Positions 18,546-26,969 of a stretch of 64,000 nucleotides of DNA are shown in pieces. A program made the position numbers and the translations under genes. The first letter of the stretch is position 1; every line of letters starts with the position of its first letter. A model generated the notes under the pieces. That model had not been told where the DNA came from. It saw only the letters and a list, made by a program, of their open reading frames with translations, and ran no database searches. The stretch comes from Anaerolineales bacterium. Its GTDB lineage: Bacteria > Chloroflexota > Anaerolineae > Anaerolineales > Villigracilaceae. The stretch spans positions 1 to 64,000 of the forward strand of contig JAUQXA010000046.1 of assembly GCA_030834895.1 (NCBI GenBank), read 5' to 3'.

Positions 18546-19544
18546 ATGCAAAACCAGGAAAATAAACCTTCAATTCCAATGCCCAGACGGGAGATTCCCG
18601 AAAGTTGGGTAAAGAACGGGCGATGCCCGGCCTGTGGGGCCGCCAACCTGAAACTAACTCATTTATCGGATGTTCCAGATTATTTGTCCTGCTCGAAATG
18701 CGGGATTTCGTTTGAAGTGGAAAACGGAGGCAGGTACGTTCGTTTGAAGCACGTCCCCGATGAATTGGAATTTGTGGATGAAATTCTTCGCAACCGATGG
18801 GTGGAGTCCTCGAAGCTTGCGGGGATCATCGCCAGGCACCGACCTGTTGCGGAGGAGAAAAAAGCTCCAGACCAGCTATCGGCAGCATCACCCACTGATG
18901 ACGCCTGGAAACGTGCCCTGCGCATGTACCAGCTGGGTAACAATCCCAGGACGATCCAAACGATGCTGATTCAATCGGGGTTGAATCAGGAACAGGTGGA
19001 CGTCATTCTTGCGAGATTGAAAAGGGTGGCGGAAGATGAGACCCAGCAGCAGAACAAAAAATTCTGGATAGTGGCTGGGATTTCCCTGTTTGTCCTTGTT
19101 TTGCTGACGGGTATGTGGCTGGCTACGAGTGGGAAAGTTCCAGTTTTGTTTGGGACTGTCACTGCGACTCCTGTTCCGACCCAGGATCCAAACCAACCTT
19201 CGGCTGTGACCATGTTGATGAAATTGATTCCAGCGGGTGCGCAGCCCAATTTGTCAAATCTACCCGATCCGACTGTGGAAACCGGCAAAGGACCCGCCAA
19301 GGCCGCCTGTCCTGGGACACCAGAGTCTGCGGCAAGATTATTTGGAGGGGATCCGTCATTGTGGTACCGGGATGTGGACGAAATACCATCCTGGCAGATG
19401 ACCAATTCCGGAACCGCGATTTCCGTGAAAGTGCCGGCCGGCATGACTGCTGCCTATTTGGCTAACAGGTCTTTTAAAGCGCTTTCGATTCGAGGTCCTG
19501 CGACCATTTACAACGTAAATTTTTTGGTGATCACCTGCGATTGA
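18546..19544 (+). CDS. Zinc-ribbon, single-pass membrane protein of unknown function
   Basis: The 332-residue product has a zinc ribbon near the N terminus (CPACG about residue 27, CSKCG about residue 50), a charged middle part, one strong membrane segment (about residues 175-195, VAGISLFVLVLLTGMWLA) and an outside domain with several Thr/Pro stretches. The topology suggests zinc ribbon inside and C-terminal domain outside. I do not recognise the family of the outer domain. It precedes a convergent lipoprotein gene. Confidence 0.75.
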   Translation: MQNQENKPSIPMPRREIPESWVKNGRCPACGAANLKLTHLSDVPDYLSCSKCGISFEVENGGRYVRLKHVPDELEFVDEILRNRWVESSKLAGIIARHRPVAEEKKAPDQLSAASPTDDAWKRALRMYQLGNNPRTIQTMLIQSGLNQEQVDVILARLKRVAEDETQQQNKKFWIVAGISLFVLVLLTGMWLATSGKVPVLFGTVTATPVPTQDPNQPSAVTMLMKLIPAGAQPNLSNLPDPTVETGKGPAKAACPGTPESAARLFGGDPSLWYRDVDEIPSWQMTNSGTAISVKVPAGMTAAYLANRSFKALSIRGPATIYNVNFLVITCD

Positions 19545-19564
19545 TTTCCCTCGAAGGCAAGAAC

Positions 19565-19598
19565 GCCCCGTAAAGTTTCAACGAGAAGCCTGCGGGGC
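19565..19598. terminator. Weak hairpin between convergent genes
   Basis: GCCCCG and CGGGGC can pair across a 22-base loop, followed on the plus strand by AATTATTTT. It lies between the zinc-ribbon gene and the oppositely oriented lipoprotein gene. The long loop makes it a marginal terminator. Confidence 0.4.
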
Positions 19599-19613
19599 AA
19601 TTATTTTAACTGA

Positions 19614-20252
19614 CTATGGTCCGCAGGTGAAGCGGGCCATTGCCTCATCAAACAGTGCGGAGGCGGTATCCGTCTGCTGGGTATAGACTTTCCACGCAAA
19701 GACCCTGTCACCGCAAACCCAGGCGGCAGCACTCCCAAACGGGACTTCAGGAATCGAGGTGGTGATGGGGGCATAAACCACGTTCATATCGCGGATTAAT
19801 TTCACATCGAGCGAGCCGGTGGGAACATCCGCTTGGTCATCGAGGATGGTGTCAAGTAAAAACTTGGGGTCTGTGGTCCCCGGCGCCTGCAACCAAATTA
19901 GGCTGATGACCATGTTCGGGATTTGGTAGGCGTAGAGAAAGCCGTTGCCGTACGTGCTGGGCGCGCCGATATTTTGGGTGGCAAGATGATCGTAGAAGGC
20001 CACGCCGCTTGGATGTCCGATGCAGAATTGGTATTCGCAATACAATCCCTCCAGAGTGACGGCTGTGGGCGTGGGATAGGGCGTCGGCGGTGGGACCTGG
20101 GTTGGGATCGGCATTGCGATGAGAGTCCCGGCAACCGCCTGGTCAATTTGCAATTGGAGGTTTGGGGTTGGCACGGCCTTTTTCGGGGCGCAGGATGCCA
20201 GTAGAAACAGGATCAGGCTGAGGGTGGGGAAAAGAAGCGGACGGGTTTTCAT
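19614..20252 (-). CDS. Putative lipoprotein of unknown function
   Basis: The 212-residue product has a signal peptide with lipobox LLASC near residue 19, then a Thr/Pro linker (PTQVPPPTPYPTPT) typical of exported Chloroflexota proteins. The mature domain is unrecognised. A TATAAT lies exactly six bases before the ATG (20259-20264), so the message may be leaderless. The longer upstream frame is out of the gene and runs through a terminator. Confidence 0.8.
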   Translation of the reverse strand: MKTRPLLFPTLSLILFLLASCAPKKAVPTPNLQLQIDQAVAGTLIAMPIPTQVPPPTPYPTPTAVTLEGLYCEYQFCIGHPSGVAFYDHLATQNIGAPSTYGNGFLYAYQIPNMVISLIWLQAPGTTDPKFLLDTILDDQADVPTGSLDVKLIRDMNVVYAPITTSIPEVPFGSAAAWVCGDRVFAWKVYTQQTDTASALFDEAMARFTCGP

Positions 20253-20268
20253 CCCAAAATTATAACGG

Positions 20269-20298
20269 AAAAGCCCCGCCAGGAATGACGGGGCTTTT
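20269..20298 (-). terminator. Rho-independent terminator after nirK
   Basis: AAAAGCCCCG and CGGGGCTTTT form a perfect 10-bp stem with a 10-base loop. On the minus strand the T-run follows the stem 13 bases after the nirK stop codon. It also separates nirK from the next minus-strand lipoprotein gene. Confidence 0.85.
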
Positions 20299-20310
20299 GG
20301 TCGAGTCGTT

Positions 20311-22077
20311 CTAATGTCCGCTTCCCGAGGTTGGAGTGCCGTGATAAATTTCGGGAGCGTCCGGCCCTTCGACGATGAGGTATCCAGCGAGCCCGCGTTG
20401 CATCCGCGAGAGGGCATGGTCAACGAGGATGTAATTGCCGGGGACTTCGAGACCGAACTCAACCATGGTGGCGCCGCCGGGCGGGACGAGAGTGGTCTGC
20501 ACATCCGTGAGCGGCGTGCCCGTGAGGGATGCCTGGTCGTATACCCTGTCGAAGATTTCACCGATAACGTGGAATGACGATGTGAGGTTGGGTCCGCCTA
20601 CGCCAAAGAAAATGCGGACGGTTTCGCCTGTGTTTGCTTTGAGGGGTTTCTGTGTGGTAAGTGCGCCCACTGCTCCATTGAAGACCACGTATTCGGGGTC
20701 TTCGTTGAGTAACTTGGTAGTGTCGGTTGTTTGAATCCCTTGTTCGCCAAATGCGCCTGTGGTATAGATGTCGCCTTGCATGACGTAGAACTCGCGGTCC
20801 ACTTGGGGAAGTCCGCCTTCGGGTTCGACGAGGATTAATCCGTACATTCCGTTCGAGATGTGGTGGGCGACCATTGGCGTGGCGCAATGGTAGACGAAGA
20901 GTCCGGGGTTGAGCGCCTTGGCGGTAAACATGGTTTCCTTGCCGGGTTCGGTCTGGGACATGACCGCTCCACCACCGGGGCCGGTGACCGCGTGGAAGTC
21001 AACCGAATGTTTCATGGTGCTGGACGTGCTGTTCTTCATATGGACTTCTAGGGTATCGCCGACGCGCACGCGCAGGAACGGGCCGGGAACCGCGCCGTTG
21101 AACGTCCAGTAGGTAAAAGTGGTTCCATCCGCCAGTTGACCTTCCACTTCAACGGCTTCCAGGTCGATGCGGACGGTTTGCGGCTCGCGGATGGGCAACG
21201 GAGCGGGAAGGTCAGTCGGGTCGCGGACAATATCCGCGCCGGTGGTGGGAGCCTGCGCTGCTGCGGCTGGAGCCGTATTGCCATCATCGTACGCACCGTC
21301 GGGTAAACCATGAAGATATTTGACAATTGCGTCGATCTCATCCGTTGTCAAAGAGTCCTTCAATGTGGCTGGCATGACGTTGGGTGGGCATGCGCCAGTG
21401 GGACATTTGGGAGTGATAAATAAATTTGGGTCGATAATCGATTCGTGGATATATTCCTCTGCAGTTGTCGTCTTACCCGTATACGATCCACTCATGAAAT
21501 GTTCCTCGGCGGCAAGGTTTACATCTGCCAGGTCGGGCGCAATCACGCCAACGGCATTTGGAATTCCGGGGATGGTGTGACAGGTTCCACATGCGCCTTT
21601 TTGGAATGCGGCGAGTACCTGTGGATCGCCGGAACTCTGCACGGCAGGAACGGAAGATTGCTCCGCCGCGCCCACGAGGATGACGCCTTTCATCCCCAGT
21701 TTTGCATGGTTTGCCACGCTGTCGTAATAGGTCAATTCCTGGTCGGTTGCCGGGACCGTGAACGTGACAGAAGTTTCCTCTCCTTTTTCTTTTACTGTCT
21801 CCGTGCTGACTTTGGCGGCCGGGACGGTAATGTCGTGCTGTCCCATGCCGCCGTTGATGAGTGTGAGGGTGATCGTTTCACCGGCATCAGCTTTCAGGGT
21901 CGGGTTTGGGATGCCGTTGATCTCATCGCTGACTCCCAGAAAGATCAGTTTGCCATCCTTCATTTCCGTGGTCAGGACGTATTCCCTGTCCGAAATTTTG
22001 GAATTTGTAGTCGCGCAGGCGCCAATGAAGACCGCCAGTAAAATGGTCAACACGGGAAATTTAAGAAGCATTTTCAT
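20311..22077 (-). CDS. nirK: Copper nitrite reductase fused to cytochrome c and an N-terminal cupredoxin
   Basis: The 588-residue lipoprotein (lipobox FIGAC, Cys21) has three parts: a cupredoxin domain (about 35-135), a c-type cytochrome domain with CGTCH at 163-167 and probable axial Met235, and a two-domain NirK (about 300-575). NirK type 1 copper ligands are H357, C398, H406, M411; type 2 ligands include H362 and H397, and a His in VDHALSRM; D360 and the His of SFHVIGE match the catalytic pair. It reduces nitrite to NO outside the membrane. The first cupredoxin lacks the Cys ligand (D119). The ATG at 22077 follows GAGGA by seven bases. Confidence 0.9.
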   Translation of the reverse strand: MKMLLKFPVLTILLAVFIGACATTNSKISDREYVLTTEMKDGKLIFLGVSDEINGIPNPTLKADAGETITLTLINGGMGQHDITVPAAKVSTETVKEKGEETSVTFTVPATDQELTYYDSVANHAKLGMKGVILVGAAEQSSVPAVQSSGDPQVLAAFQKGACGTCHTIPGIPNAVGVIAPDLADVNLAAEEHFMSGSYTGKTTTAEEYIHESIIDPNLFITPKCPTGACPPNVMPATLKDSLTTDEIDAIVKYLHGLPDGAYDDGNTAPAAAAQAPTTGADIVRDPTDLPAPLPIREPQTVRIDLEAVEVEGQLADGTTFTYWTFNGAVPGPFLRVRVGDTLEVHMKNSTSSTMKHSVDFHAVTGPGGGAVMSQTEPGKETMFTAKALNPGLFVYHCATPMVAHHISNGMYGLILVEPEGGLPQVDREFYVMQGDIYTTGAFGEQGIQTTDTTKLLNEDPEYVVFNGAVGALTTQKPLKANTGETVRIFFGVGGPNLTSSFHVIGEIFDRVYDQASLTGTPLTDVQTTLVPPGGATMVEFGLEVPGNYILVDHALSRMQRGLAGYLIVEGPDAPEIYHGTPTSGSGH

Positions 22078-22090
22078 TTTATTTTCCTCA

Positions 22091-22303
22091 TCATGGTTTT
22101 TGAACGATTGTTTCGGCGAGTTTTTCGAGAAAGAGCTTTTCATCAAGTTGATAGGCGGTGATGACATCCTTCAACCTGCAAAACCTGGCAAAGCCACAAC
22201 CCACGCAGGCGGTGTGCAGGTCGAGAAAAAACCTGACAGCCTTGGGTGTGGACTTCAAAATATTTTCCACGCTGGTTTCTGGAATCTGAAAAACATCGTC
22301 CAT
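22091..22303 (-). CDS. DUF1858-like small cysteine protein
   Basis: The 70-residue product has C33, C36 and C42 in HTACVGCGFARFC, after a helix. This resembles the DUF1858/hybrid-cluster-associated redox disulfide family. Function is inferred only as a redox or metal-handling helper. It ends 13 bases before nirK and follows the crp gene, so the three form an operon. The start is uncertain: an ATG at 22333 would add ten residues; neither has a good Shine-Dalgarno sequence. Confidence 0.72.
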   Translation of the reverse strand: MDDVFQIPETSVENILKSTPKAVRFFLDLHTACVGCGFARFCRLKDVITAYQLDEKLFLEKLAETIVQKP

Positions 22304-22306
22304 ATT

Positions 22307-22321
22307 GGATATAGAATATCC
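22307..22321. promoter_or_regulatory. Palindrome at the start of the DUF1858-like gene
   Basis: GGATAT and ATATCC flank a three-base centre, making a perfect 15-base dyad that ends three bases before the preferred start codon. It could be an operator for the Crp-type regulator encoded just upstream, or coding sequence if the earlier start is used. No second copy was noticed in the window. Confidence 0.35.
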
Positions 22322-22359
22322 GTTTTTCCCCATTTTGTCTTTGCGCTGGCGCAAGTAGG

Positions 22360-23058
22360 TTATTTTCCCAGTCCGTCCGCAATGCGTACTAGGTCGTGTG
22401 GTTTCAGAATTTTGATCCGCTCCCTGCCTGATTCGAGAACGCCTTTTCTTTCCCATCCACTAAGCAAACGGCTGACAGTATAAAGCGTTGTCCCGCTCAT
22501 CTCCGCCACATCCTGCCTTGAAAAGGATAAAACAATCGCGGCCTCCTTTTCCGACTTGATGCCTGTTTGCCCCGCCAGACGGATTAGTGTATTTGCCACT
22601 CTCTGTTCCACCCGTTCTGTTGCAAGTTCCCGGTATCTTTCCTGCATCTCGAGAATATAGGATGTCATCAAGGTCATCAGGTCAAAGGAGACGTGCGGAC
22701 TTGTCTCCAGCATTTTGCGCAGAAATCCGCTTTCGATGGCAAGGGCGGAACTGTCTTCCAGCGTCTGCGCGGTTGCGGGGTAGGTGGCTTCCTTGCGGAC
22801 AGCACCCAATGCGCCAAACATCTGCCGTGGATGAATTGTCCGCAGGTTGACCTGCTGTCCGTTGGGATTGGACTGCATGAGTTTGACCTGTCCGCTGGTG
22901 AGGACGTACAGGTGGGTGGCTTCATCGCCCTGCAGAAAGAAAACCCCGCCTTCCTCGATGGAGCGGGTGATGCTGTTTTTCAGGATGGATTGTAATTCGG
23001 CATCTGTGGCATTTTGAAAGATAACAACCTGTTTTAAATCTGCTGGTGAGAGATTCAT
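22360..23058 (-). CDS. Crp/Fnr-family transcriptional regulator
   Basis: The 232-residue product has a cyclic-nucleotide-type sensor domain (EEGGVFFLQGDEATHLYVL, noted here as the beta-roll region) and a C-terminal winged helix with SFSRQDVAEMSG and TTLYTVSRLL. It lacks the N-terminal cysteines of FNR, so it does not carry a 4Fe-4S cluster of that kind. The recognition helix has Y where FNR and DNR have E, so its site may differ from TTGAT-N4-ATCAA. Being first in the operon with nirK, it is a plausible NO or nitrite responder. Confidence 0.88.
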   Translation of the reverse strand: MNLSPADLKQVVIFQNATDAELQSILKNSITRSIEEGGVFFLQGDEATHLYVLTSGQVKLMQSNPNGQQVNLRTIHPRQMFGALGAVRKEATYPATAQTLEDSSALAIESGFLRKMLETSPHVSFDLMTLMTSYILEMQERYRELATERVEQRVANTLIRLAGQTGIKSEKEAAIVLSFSRQDVAEMSGTTLYTVSRLLSGWERKGVLESGRERIKILKPHDLVRIADGLGK

Positions 23059-23094
23059 AAGATTGATTTTACCCCTAAAAAGGTGATATTTATC

Positions 23095-23123
23095 TTGACT
23101 CAATTGCGGAAGTGTTGTATATT
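23095..23123 (+). promoter_or_regulatory. Promoter of the csoR-copZ-copA operon
   Basis: TTGACT and TATATT stand 17 bases apart, close to the sigma-70 consensus. The CsoR-type operator begins five bases after the -10 box, so a bound repressor would cover the transcription start. Confidence 0.75.
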
Positions 23124-23127
23124 TCGG

Positions 23128-23156
23128 CTACCCCATCCCCCCTGGGGGGGGTGTAG
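23128..23156. promoter_or_regulatory. G-tract operator of CsoR type
   Basis: A pseudo-dyad runs from CTACCCC through a C-tract, a central T and a G-tract to GGTGTAG. CsoR and related DUF156 repressors are known to bind such CTACC-C(n)-G(n)-GTAG sites. It lies between the promoter and the csoR start, consistent with autorepression relieved by copper. Confidence 0.75.
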
Positions 23157-23183
23157 AAAGCCCCAAACCGGAAAGAGGTCGAT

Positions 23184-23459
23184 ATGCAAAGTGACAGCGA
23201 TACAGTACTGCGAAGGCTGAAAACAGTGGAAGGACATTTGAAAGGCGTGATCCGCATGGTGGAGGAGGATGCGTACTGCATTGACGTCATTCGACAGGTA
23301 CAGGCGATTGAAGCTGCGCTCAACAAGGTGAGTTCCAAAATTCTTGAAGACCATTTGAATTCATGTGTGATCACTGCAATTCAAGGAAACGACAAGAGCG
23401 AACGCGAGCGTGTGTTGAAGGAGATCACCGAAGTGTTCGAGATGTCTACGAAAGTGTGA
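23184..23459 (+). CDS. csoR: Copper-sensing transcriptional repressor, CsoR family
   Basis: The 91-residue four-helix protein has the CsoR copper ligands C32, H57 and C61 (AYCIDV, DHLNSC). In this family Cu(I) binding releases the repressor from G-tract DNA. Such an operator lies just upstream, and copZ and copA follow, so the assignment to copper rather than nickel or formaldehyde sensing is well supported by context. Confidence 0.92.
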   Translation: MQSDSDTVLRRLKTVEGHLKGVIRMVEEDAYCIDVIRQVQAIEAALNKVSSKILEDHLNSCVITAIQGNDKSERERVLKEITEVFEMSTKV

Positions 23460-23467
23460 TTTACGTC

Positions 23468-23515
23468 CTGAGCGCAGTCGAAGGACGATTCAAAGTGCGC
23501 TTTGACTGCGCTCAG
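23468..23515. repeat. Dispersed CTGAGCGCAGTC hairpin repeat
   Basis: CTGAGCGCAGTC (23468-23479) and GACTGCGCTCAG (23504-23515) form a perfect 12-bp stem with a 24-base loop between csoR and copZ. Related copies lie at 43402-43421 and 63898-63913, both inside coding sequence. Confidence 0.75.
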
Positions 23516-23551
23516 CGCGAAATTAATATAACCCCAAGGAGAAATAAAACC

Positions 23552-23770
23552 ATGACCACAGTTATCTATTCCGTTCCCGCCATTTCCTGCGGACATTGCA
23601 CCCACACCATCGAGACCGAGGTAGGTGAATTGCAGGGTGTCCAATCCGTGAAGGCGGCAATTGACACGAAGAAAGTGGAAATCACTTTTGATGCGCCTGC
23701 AAGCGAGGATAAGATCAAGTCCTTGCTGGCGGAGATCAATTATCCTGTTGAAGGATTGGTTACTTTATAG
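23552..23770 (+). CDS. copZ: Copper chaperone CopZ, HMA domain
   Basis: A 72-residue heavy-metal-associated domain with the ligand motif SCGHC in a ferredoxin-like fold. It would carry Cu(I) to the following P-type ATPase. CCAAGGAG precedes the ATG by about ten bases. The upstream part of the open frame overlaps csoR and is not used. Confidence 0.92.
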   Translation: MTTVIYSVPAISCGHCTHTIETEVGELQGVQSVKAAIDTKKVEITFDAPASEDKIKSLLAEINYPVEGLVTL

Positions 23771-23776
23771 GTATGA

Positions 23777-23812
23777 GACCTGACAGGTTTTCGTGAAGAG
23801 ACTTGTCAGGTC
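23777..23812. repeat. Hairpin between copZ and copA
   Basis: GACCTGACA and TGTCAGGTC form a perfect 9-bp stem with an 18-base loop. It starts six bases after the copZ stop and ends just before the copA ribosome binding site. It could limit copA expression relative to copZ or stabilise mRNA ends after processing. Confidence 0.5.
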
Positions 23813-23828
23813 CTTTGCAAGGATGCAA

Positions 23829-26297
23829 ATGAGCGAAACAAAACAATTAACGTTACCCATTACCGGTATGACCTGCGCGAACTGTGTTGCCACGGTGGAG
23901 CGCAATTTGAAGAAGCTTGACGGCGTGCAAAGTGCGGTGGTGAACCTCTCTTCTGAGCGCGCCACGGTGGATTTTGATGCCGCCAAACTTGCACTGACCG
24001 ACGTGATTGCCCGTGTCAACCGCGCCGGTTATGGCGTCGCCAGCGGCGAGGCGGACTTGGTCATTAAGCGGCTTTCTGATGACAACGATGCCCGTCGCCT
24101 GGAAAAGGCGCTGACAAAACTCGAAGGTGTACTGGAAGCTCAGGTGACCTTCACCACCGAAAAGGCGCGGGTCAAGTACATTCCCACCATCATCACACAG
24201 GCAGAGTTGCGCCGCGCGGTCGCTTCCGCTGGATTTGAGGCGATGGAACTCGGCGGTGAAGCCGAGGATGCCGAGGCGAAAGCGCGCGAACACGAGATCA
24301 ACGAACAGCGCCGACTGCTGGTCATTGGCTTGATCTTCACCGTGCCGCTCTTCTTGCTTTCGATGGGCAAGGATTTCAACCTACTTCCCGCGTTTGTTTA
24401 CTCAGAAAACACGATGGAAGGAATGCGCGAAGCCCAGCCCTGGTTTGGCTGGCTGATGCTGGCTTTGGCGTTGCCCGTCCAGTTCTATGTCGGCTGGCAG
24501 TATTACGTCGGCGCGTTCAAGGCACTGCGGAACAAATCCGCGAACATGGATGTGCTGATCGTGATGGGCTCGTCCGCCGCATTTTTCTATTCCCTGCCGA
24601 TCACCTTCGGCTGGCTGATGGGACACGTTTACTACGAGACTGCCGCGGTCATCATCACGCTGATCAAACTTGGCAAGTTTTTGGAAGCCCGCGCCAAGGG
24701 ACGTACCTCCGAGGCAATCAAGAAGCTGATGGGACTCCGCGCCAAGACCGCCCGAGTGGTCCGCGACGGGGTTGAAACCGAAGTCCCTGTGGATGATGTC
24801 CGCGTGGGCGATGTGGTGCTGGTCAAGCCCGGAGAGAAAATCCCCGTGGACGGTGTGGTGGTCGAAGGTCGCAGCGCGGTGGACGAATCCATGCTGACGG
24901 GTGAATCGCTCCCCGTGGAGAAGAAGCCTGGCGACCCCGTCATCGGCGCGACGCTCAACAAACTCGGTCTGCTCAAATTTGAAGCCACCAAAGTCGGCAG
25001 GGAAACCGCGCTTGCGCAGATCATCAAGCTGGTCGAAGATGCACAAGGCAGCAAGGCCCCGATTCAAAAACTGGCGGACCAGGTCTCCGCGATTTTCGTG
25101 CCAATTGTCATCGGCATTGCCGCGCTGACTTTCGCGGGCTGGTACTTCTTCGGTCCGCCGCTTGCAATCAATTCCGATATTGACAACTTCACCCGTGCCC
25201 TTATCAACATGGTGGCGGTGCTGGTGATTGCCTGTCCCTGCGCGATGGGGCTTGCCACGCCTACGGCTGTGATGGTCGGCACCGGCAAAGGCGCGGAAAT
25301 GGGAATCCTCTTCCGCAACAGCGAGGCGCTCGAACGCGCGGGCAAGGTTTCAGTTGTTGTGTTGGATAAAACTGGAACCATCACCAAAGGGCAGCCCGCC
25401 GTTACTGATATAGTGACAAGTGACAAGTTGACGAGTGATGAGTTACTGCGCCTTGCCGCTTCTGTAGAAAAGGGGAGCGAGCATCCTTTGGGGGAGGCGA
25501 TTTGGGCGGAAGCGACCACCCGAGGGCTGATTCTGTCCGAACTGGCTGGGTTCAAAGCCGAAGCTGGTCATGGCGTCCAGGCTGAGGTTGATGGACGCAG
25601 TGTCATCGTCGGCAACAAACGCATGTTCGAGGCGCGCGGAATCCAACTGGGCGGACTCGAATCTGAAGTCTCCCGCCTACAATCCGAAGCGAAGACCGCC
25701 ATGCTCGTTGCCGTGGATGGTCAAGCCGCTGGGATTATCGCGGTGGCGGATACGGTGAAGGATAGCTCCAAAGAAGCCATTGCTGACCTGCACAAGATGG
25801 ACTTGAAGGTCGCCATGATCACCGGCGACAACCAAAAGACCGCCGAAGCCATTGCCAAACAAGTCGGCGTGGACACGGTGCTGGCAGAAGTTCTTCCCGA
25901 AGGCAAGTCCGCTGAAGTCAAGAAATTACAGTCAAACGTTGAACGTTCAACGTTAAACGTTGTCGCCATGGTCGGCGACGGTGTGAACGACGCGCCTGCT
26001 CTCGCCCAGGCGGACGTGGGTCTGGCGATTGGGACGGGAACCGATGTGGCGATGGCTGCCGCCCCCGTGACTTTGATGAGCGGCGACCTGCGCGGCGTGG
26101 CGCGCGCCATCAACCTCTCGCGCAAGACGCTTGGCACGATCAAACAAAACTTGTTCTGGGCGTTCTTCTATAACGTGGTGCTGATCCCCGCCGCCGCGCT
26201 TGGATATTTGAATCCAATGCTTGCCGCCGGCGCGATGGCGTTCAGCAGTGTGTTCGTGGTGTCGAACAGCCTGAGGTTGCGAAGGCAAAAAGTATAA
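23829..26297 (+). CDS. copA: Cu(I)-exporting P1B-type ATPase
   Basis: The 822-residue protein has an HMA domain with GMTCANC (C16, C19), a second HMA-like domain without the CxxC (RLSDDNDAR), eight expected membrane segments, the CPC motif in [14 protein letters not shown], the phosphorylation site DKTGT, SEHPLG in the nucleotide domain and GDGVNDAP. It exports cytosolic Cu(I) using ATP. Two heptad-word arrays lie in the coding sequence, one inserting extra residues just before MVGDGVND. The ATG follows GCAAGGA by five bases. Confidence 0.95.
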   Translation: MSETKQLTLPITGMTCANCVATVERNLKKLDGVQSAVVNLSSERATVDFDAAKLALTDVIARVNRAGYGVASGEADLVIKRLSDDNDARRLEKALTKLEGVLEAQVTFTTEKARVKYIPTIITQAELRRAVASAGFEAMELGGEAEDAEAKAREHEINEQRRLLVIGLIFTVPLFLLSMGKDFNLLPAFVYSENTMEGMREAQPWFGWLMLALALPVQFYVGWQYYVGAFKALRNKSANMDVLIVMGSSAAFFYSLPITFGWLMGHVYYETAAVIITLIKLGKFLEARAKGRTSEAIKKLMGLRAKTARVVRDGVETEVPVDDVRVGDVVLVKPGEKIPVDGVVVEGRSAVDESMLTGESLPVEKKPGDPVIGATLNKLGLLKFEATKVGRETALAQIIKLVEDAQGSKAPIQKLADQVSAIFVPIVIGIAALTFAGWYFFGPPLAINSDIDNFTRALINMVAVLVIACPCAMGLATPTAVMVGTGKGAEMGILFRNSEALERAGKVSVVVLDKTGTITKGQPAVTDIVTSDKLTSDELLRLAASVEKGSEHPLGEAIWAEATTRGLILSELAGFKAEAGHGVQAEVDGRSVIVGNKRMFEARGIQLGGLESEVSRLQSEAKTAMLVAVDGQAAGIIAVADTVKDSSKEAIADLHKMDLKVAMITGDNQKTAEAIAKQVGVDTVLAEVLPEGKSAEVKKLQSNVERSTLNVVAMVGDGVNDAPALAQADVGLAIGTGTDVAMAAAPVTLMSGDLRGVARAINLSRKTLGTIKQNLFWAFFYNVVLIPAAALGYLNPMLAAGAMAFSSVFVVSNSLRLRRQKV
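25412..25446. repeat. Five-unit heptad array inside copA, N-domain
   Basis: Words AGTGACA, AGTGACA, AGTTGAC, GAGTGAT and GAGTTAC follow each other without a slip. They encode the [11 protein letters not shown] segment shortly after the phosphorylation motif. Confidence 0.65.
25932..25959. repeat. Four-unit heptad array inside copA, P-domain
   Basis: Words TCAAACG, TTGAACG, TTCAACG and TTAAACG encode SNVERSTLN between the [11 protein letters not shown] helix and MVGDGVND. Family members usually have about five residues here, so the array looks like an in-frame expansion. Confidence 0.7.
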
Positions 26298-26301
26298 AGA
26301 C

Positions 26302-26364
26302 GTAGACAAGTACACAGGTAAACAGGGAAATCTGTCTACCTGTGTACTTGTATCCCTGTTTACT
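26302..26364. repeat. Nine-unit heptad foldback after copA
   Basis: Nine 7-base words tile the gap, for example GTAGACA, AGTACAC, then TACCTGT, GTACTTG and GTTTACT. CAAGTACACAGGTA (26307-26320) pairs perfectly with TACCTGTGTACTTG (26337-26350), and GTAAACAGGGA with TCCCTGTTTAC in an overlapping alternative stem. It separates copA from the lipoprotein gene. Confidence 0.7.
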
Positions 26365-26385
26365 CAAATAAGGAAAAACATTAAC

Positions 26386-26892
26386 ATGAAAAAACTTACC
26401 GTTCTCTTTAGCATTGTATTGGTTTTACTCACCGCCTGCGCTCCCCAGCAGAGCGGACCCGCCAAAGCGGAACTGCCTGCCGGCAAGGCGTACGCCGAAG
26501 GCAAGGAGATTTTCTTCGTCCACACCGAGGCTTCGGATGCGGGTGTGGCGGAAAAACTGACCAACATGATGAAATCACCGGTGATCCTTGTGCCTTCGCT
26601 GGCAAACGTCCCCGATGAATCCCTGGCGAACGTGTACGTCTTCACCAACGGCGTGACAGGCTCCGGTCCCTTCGGTTTCCAGCCCGATGTCTTCGATAAC
26701 CCTCCTGGTACCGAAGGGTATACTCCACTCCGCCGCCTCAATGTTGTCACCTGGGTGGCTGCCGATCAAGCCCGCGAGCTGAAATCCGCCGATGAAGTGA
26801 TGGCAGCCCTTGCTGCAGACCAGGTCACCATCGAACAGCCCGGCGTGGTCATCAACATGCCCTTCGTCGTCTGGGACGGCGGCAAACGCTAG
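26386..26892 (+). CDS. Small lipoprotein of the copper block
   Basis: The 168-residue product has a lipoprotein signal peptide (LLTAC near residue 19) and a mature domain with the motif GPFGFQPDVFDNPPG. I have seen this motif in uncharacterised exported proteins, but no function is assigned. Its position between copA and a cupredoxin-bearing transporter suggests a role in copper or nitrite metabolism outside the cell. Confidence 0.78.
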   Translation: MKKLTVLFSIVLVLLTACAPQQSGPAKAELPAGKAYAEGKEIFFVHTEASDAGVAEKLTNMMKSPVILVPSLANVPDESLANVYVFTNGVTGSGPFGFQPDVFDNPPGTEGYTPLRRLNVVTWVAADQARELKSADEVMAALAADQVTIEQPGVVINMPFVVWDGGKR

Positions 26893-26969
26893 TTTACTTT
26901 TTTATCACAACCCACTGAGGCGCGGAGTATGAAACTCCGCGTCTTGTCAATTTTATTGTTTGAGGCCAA

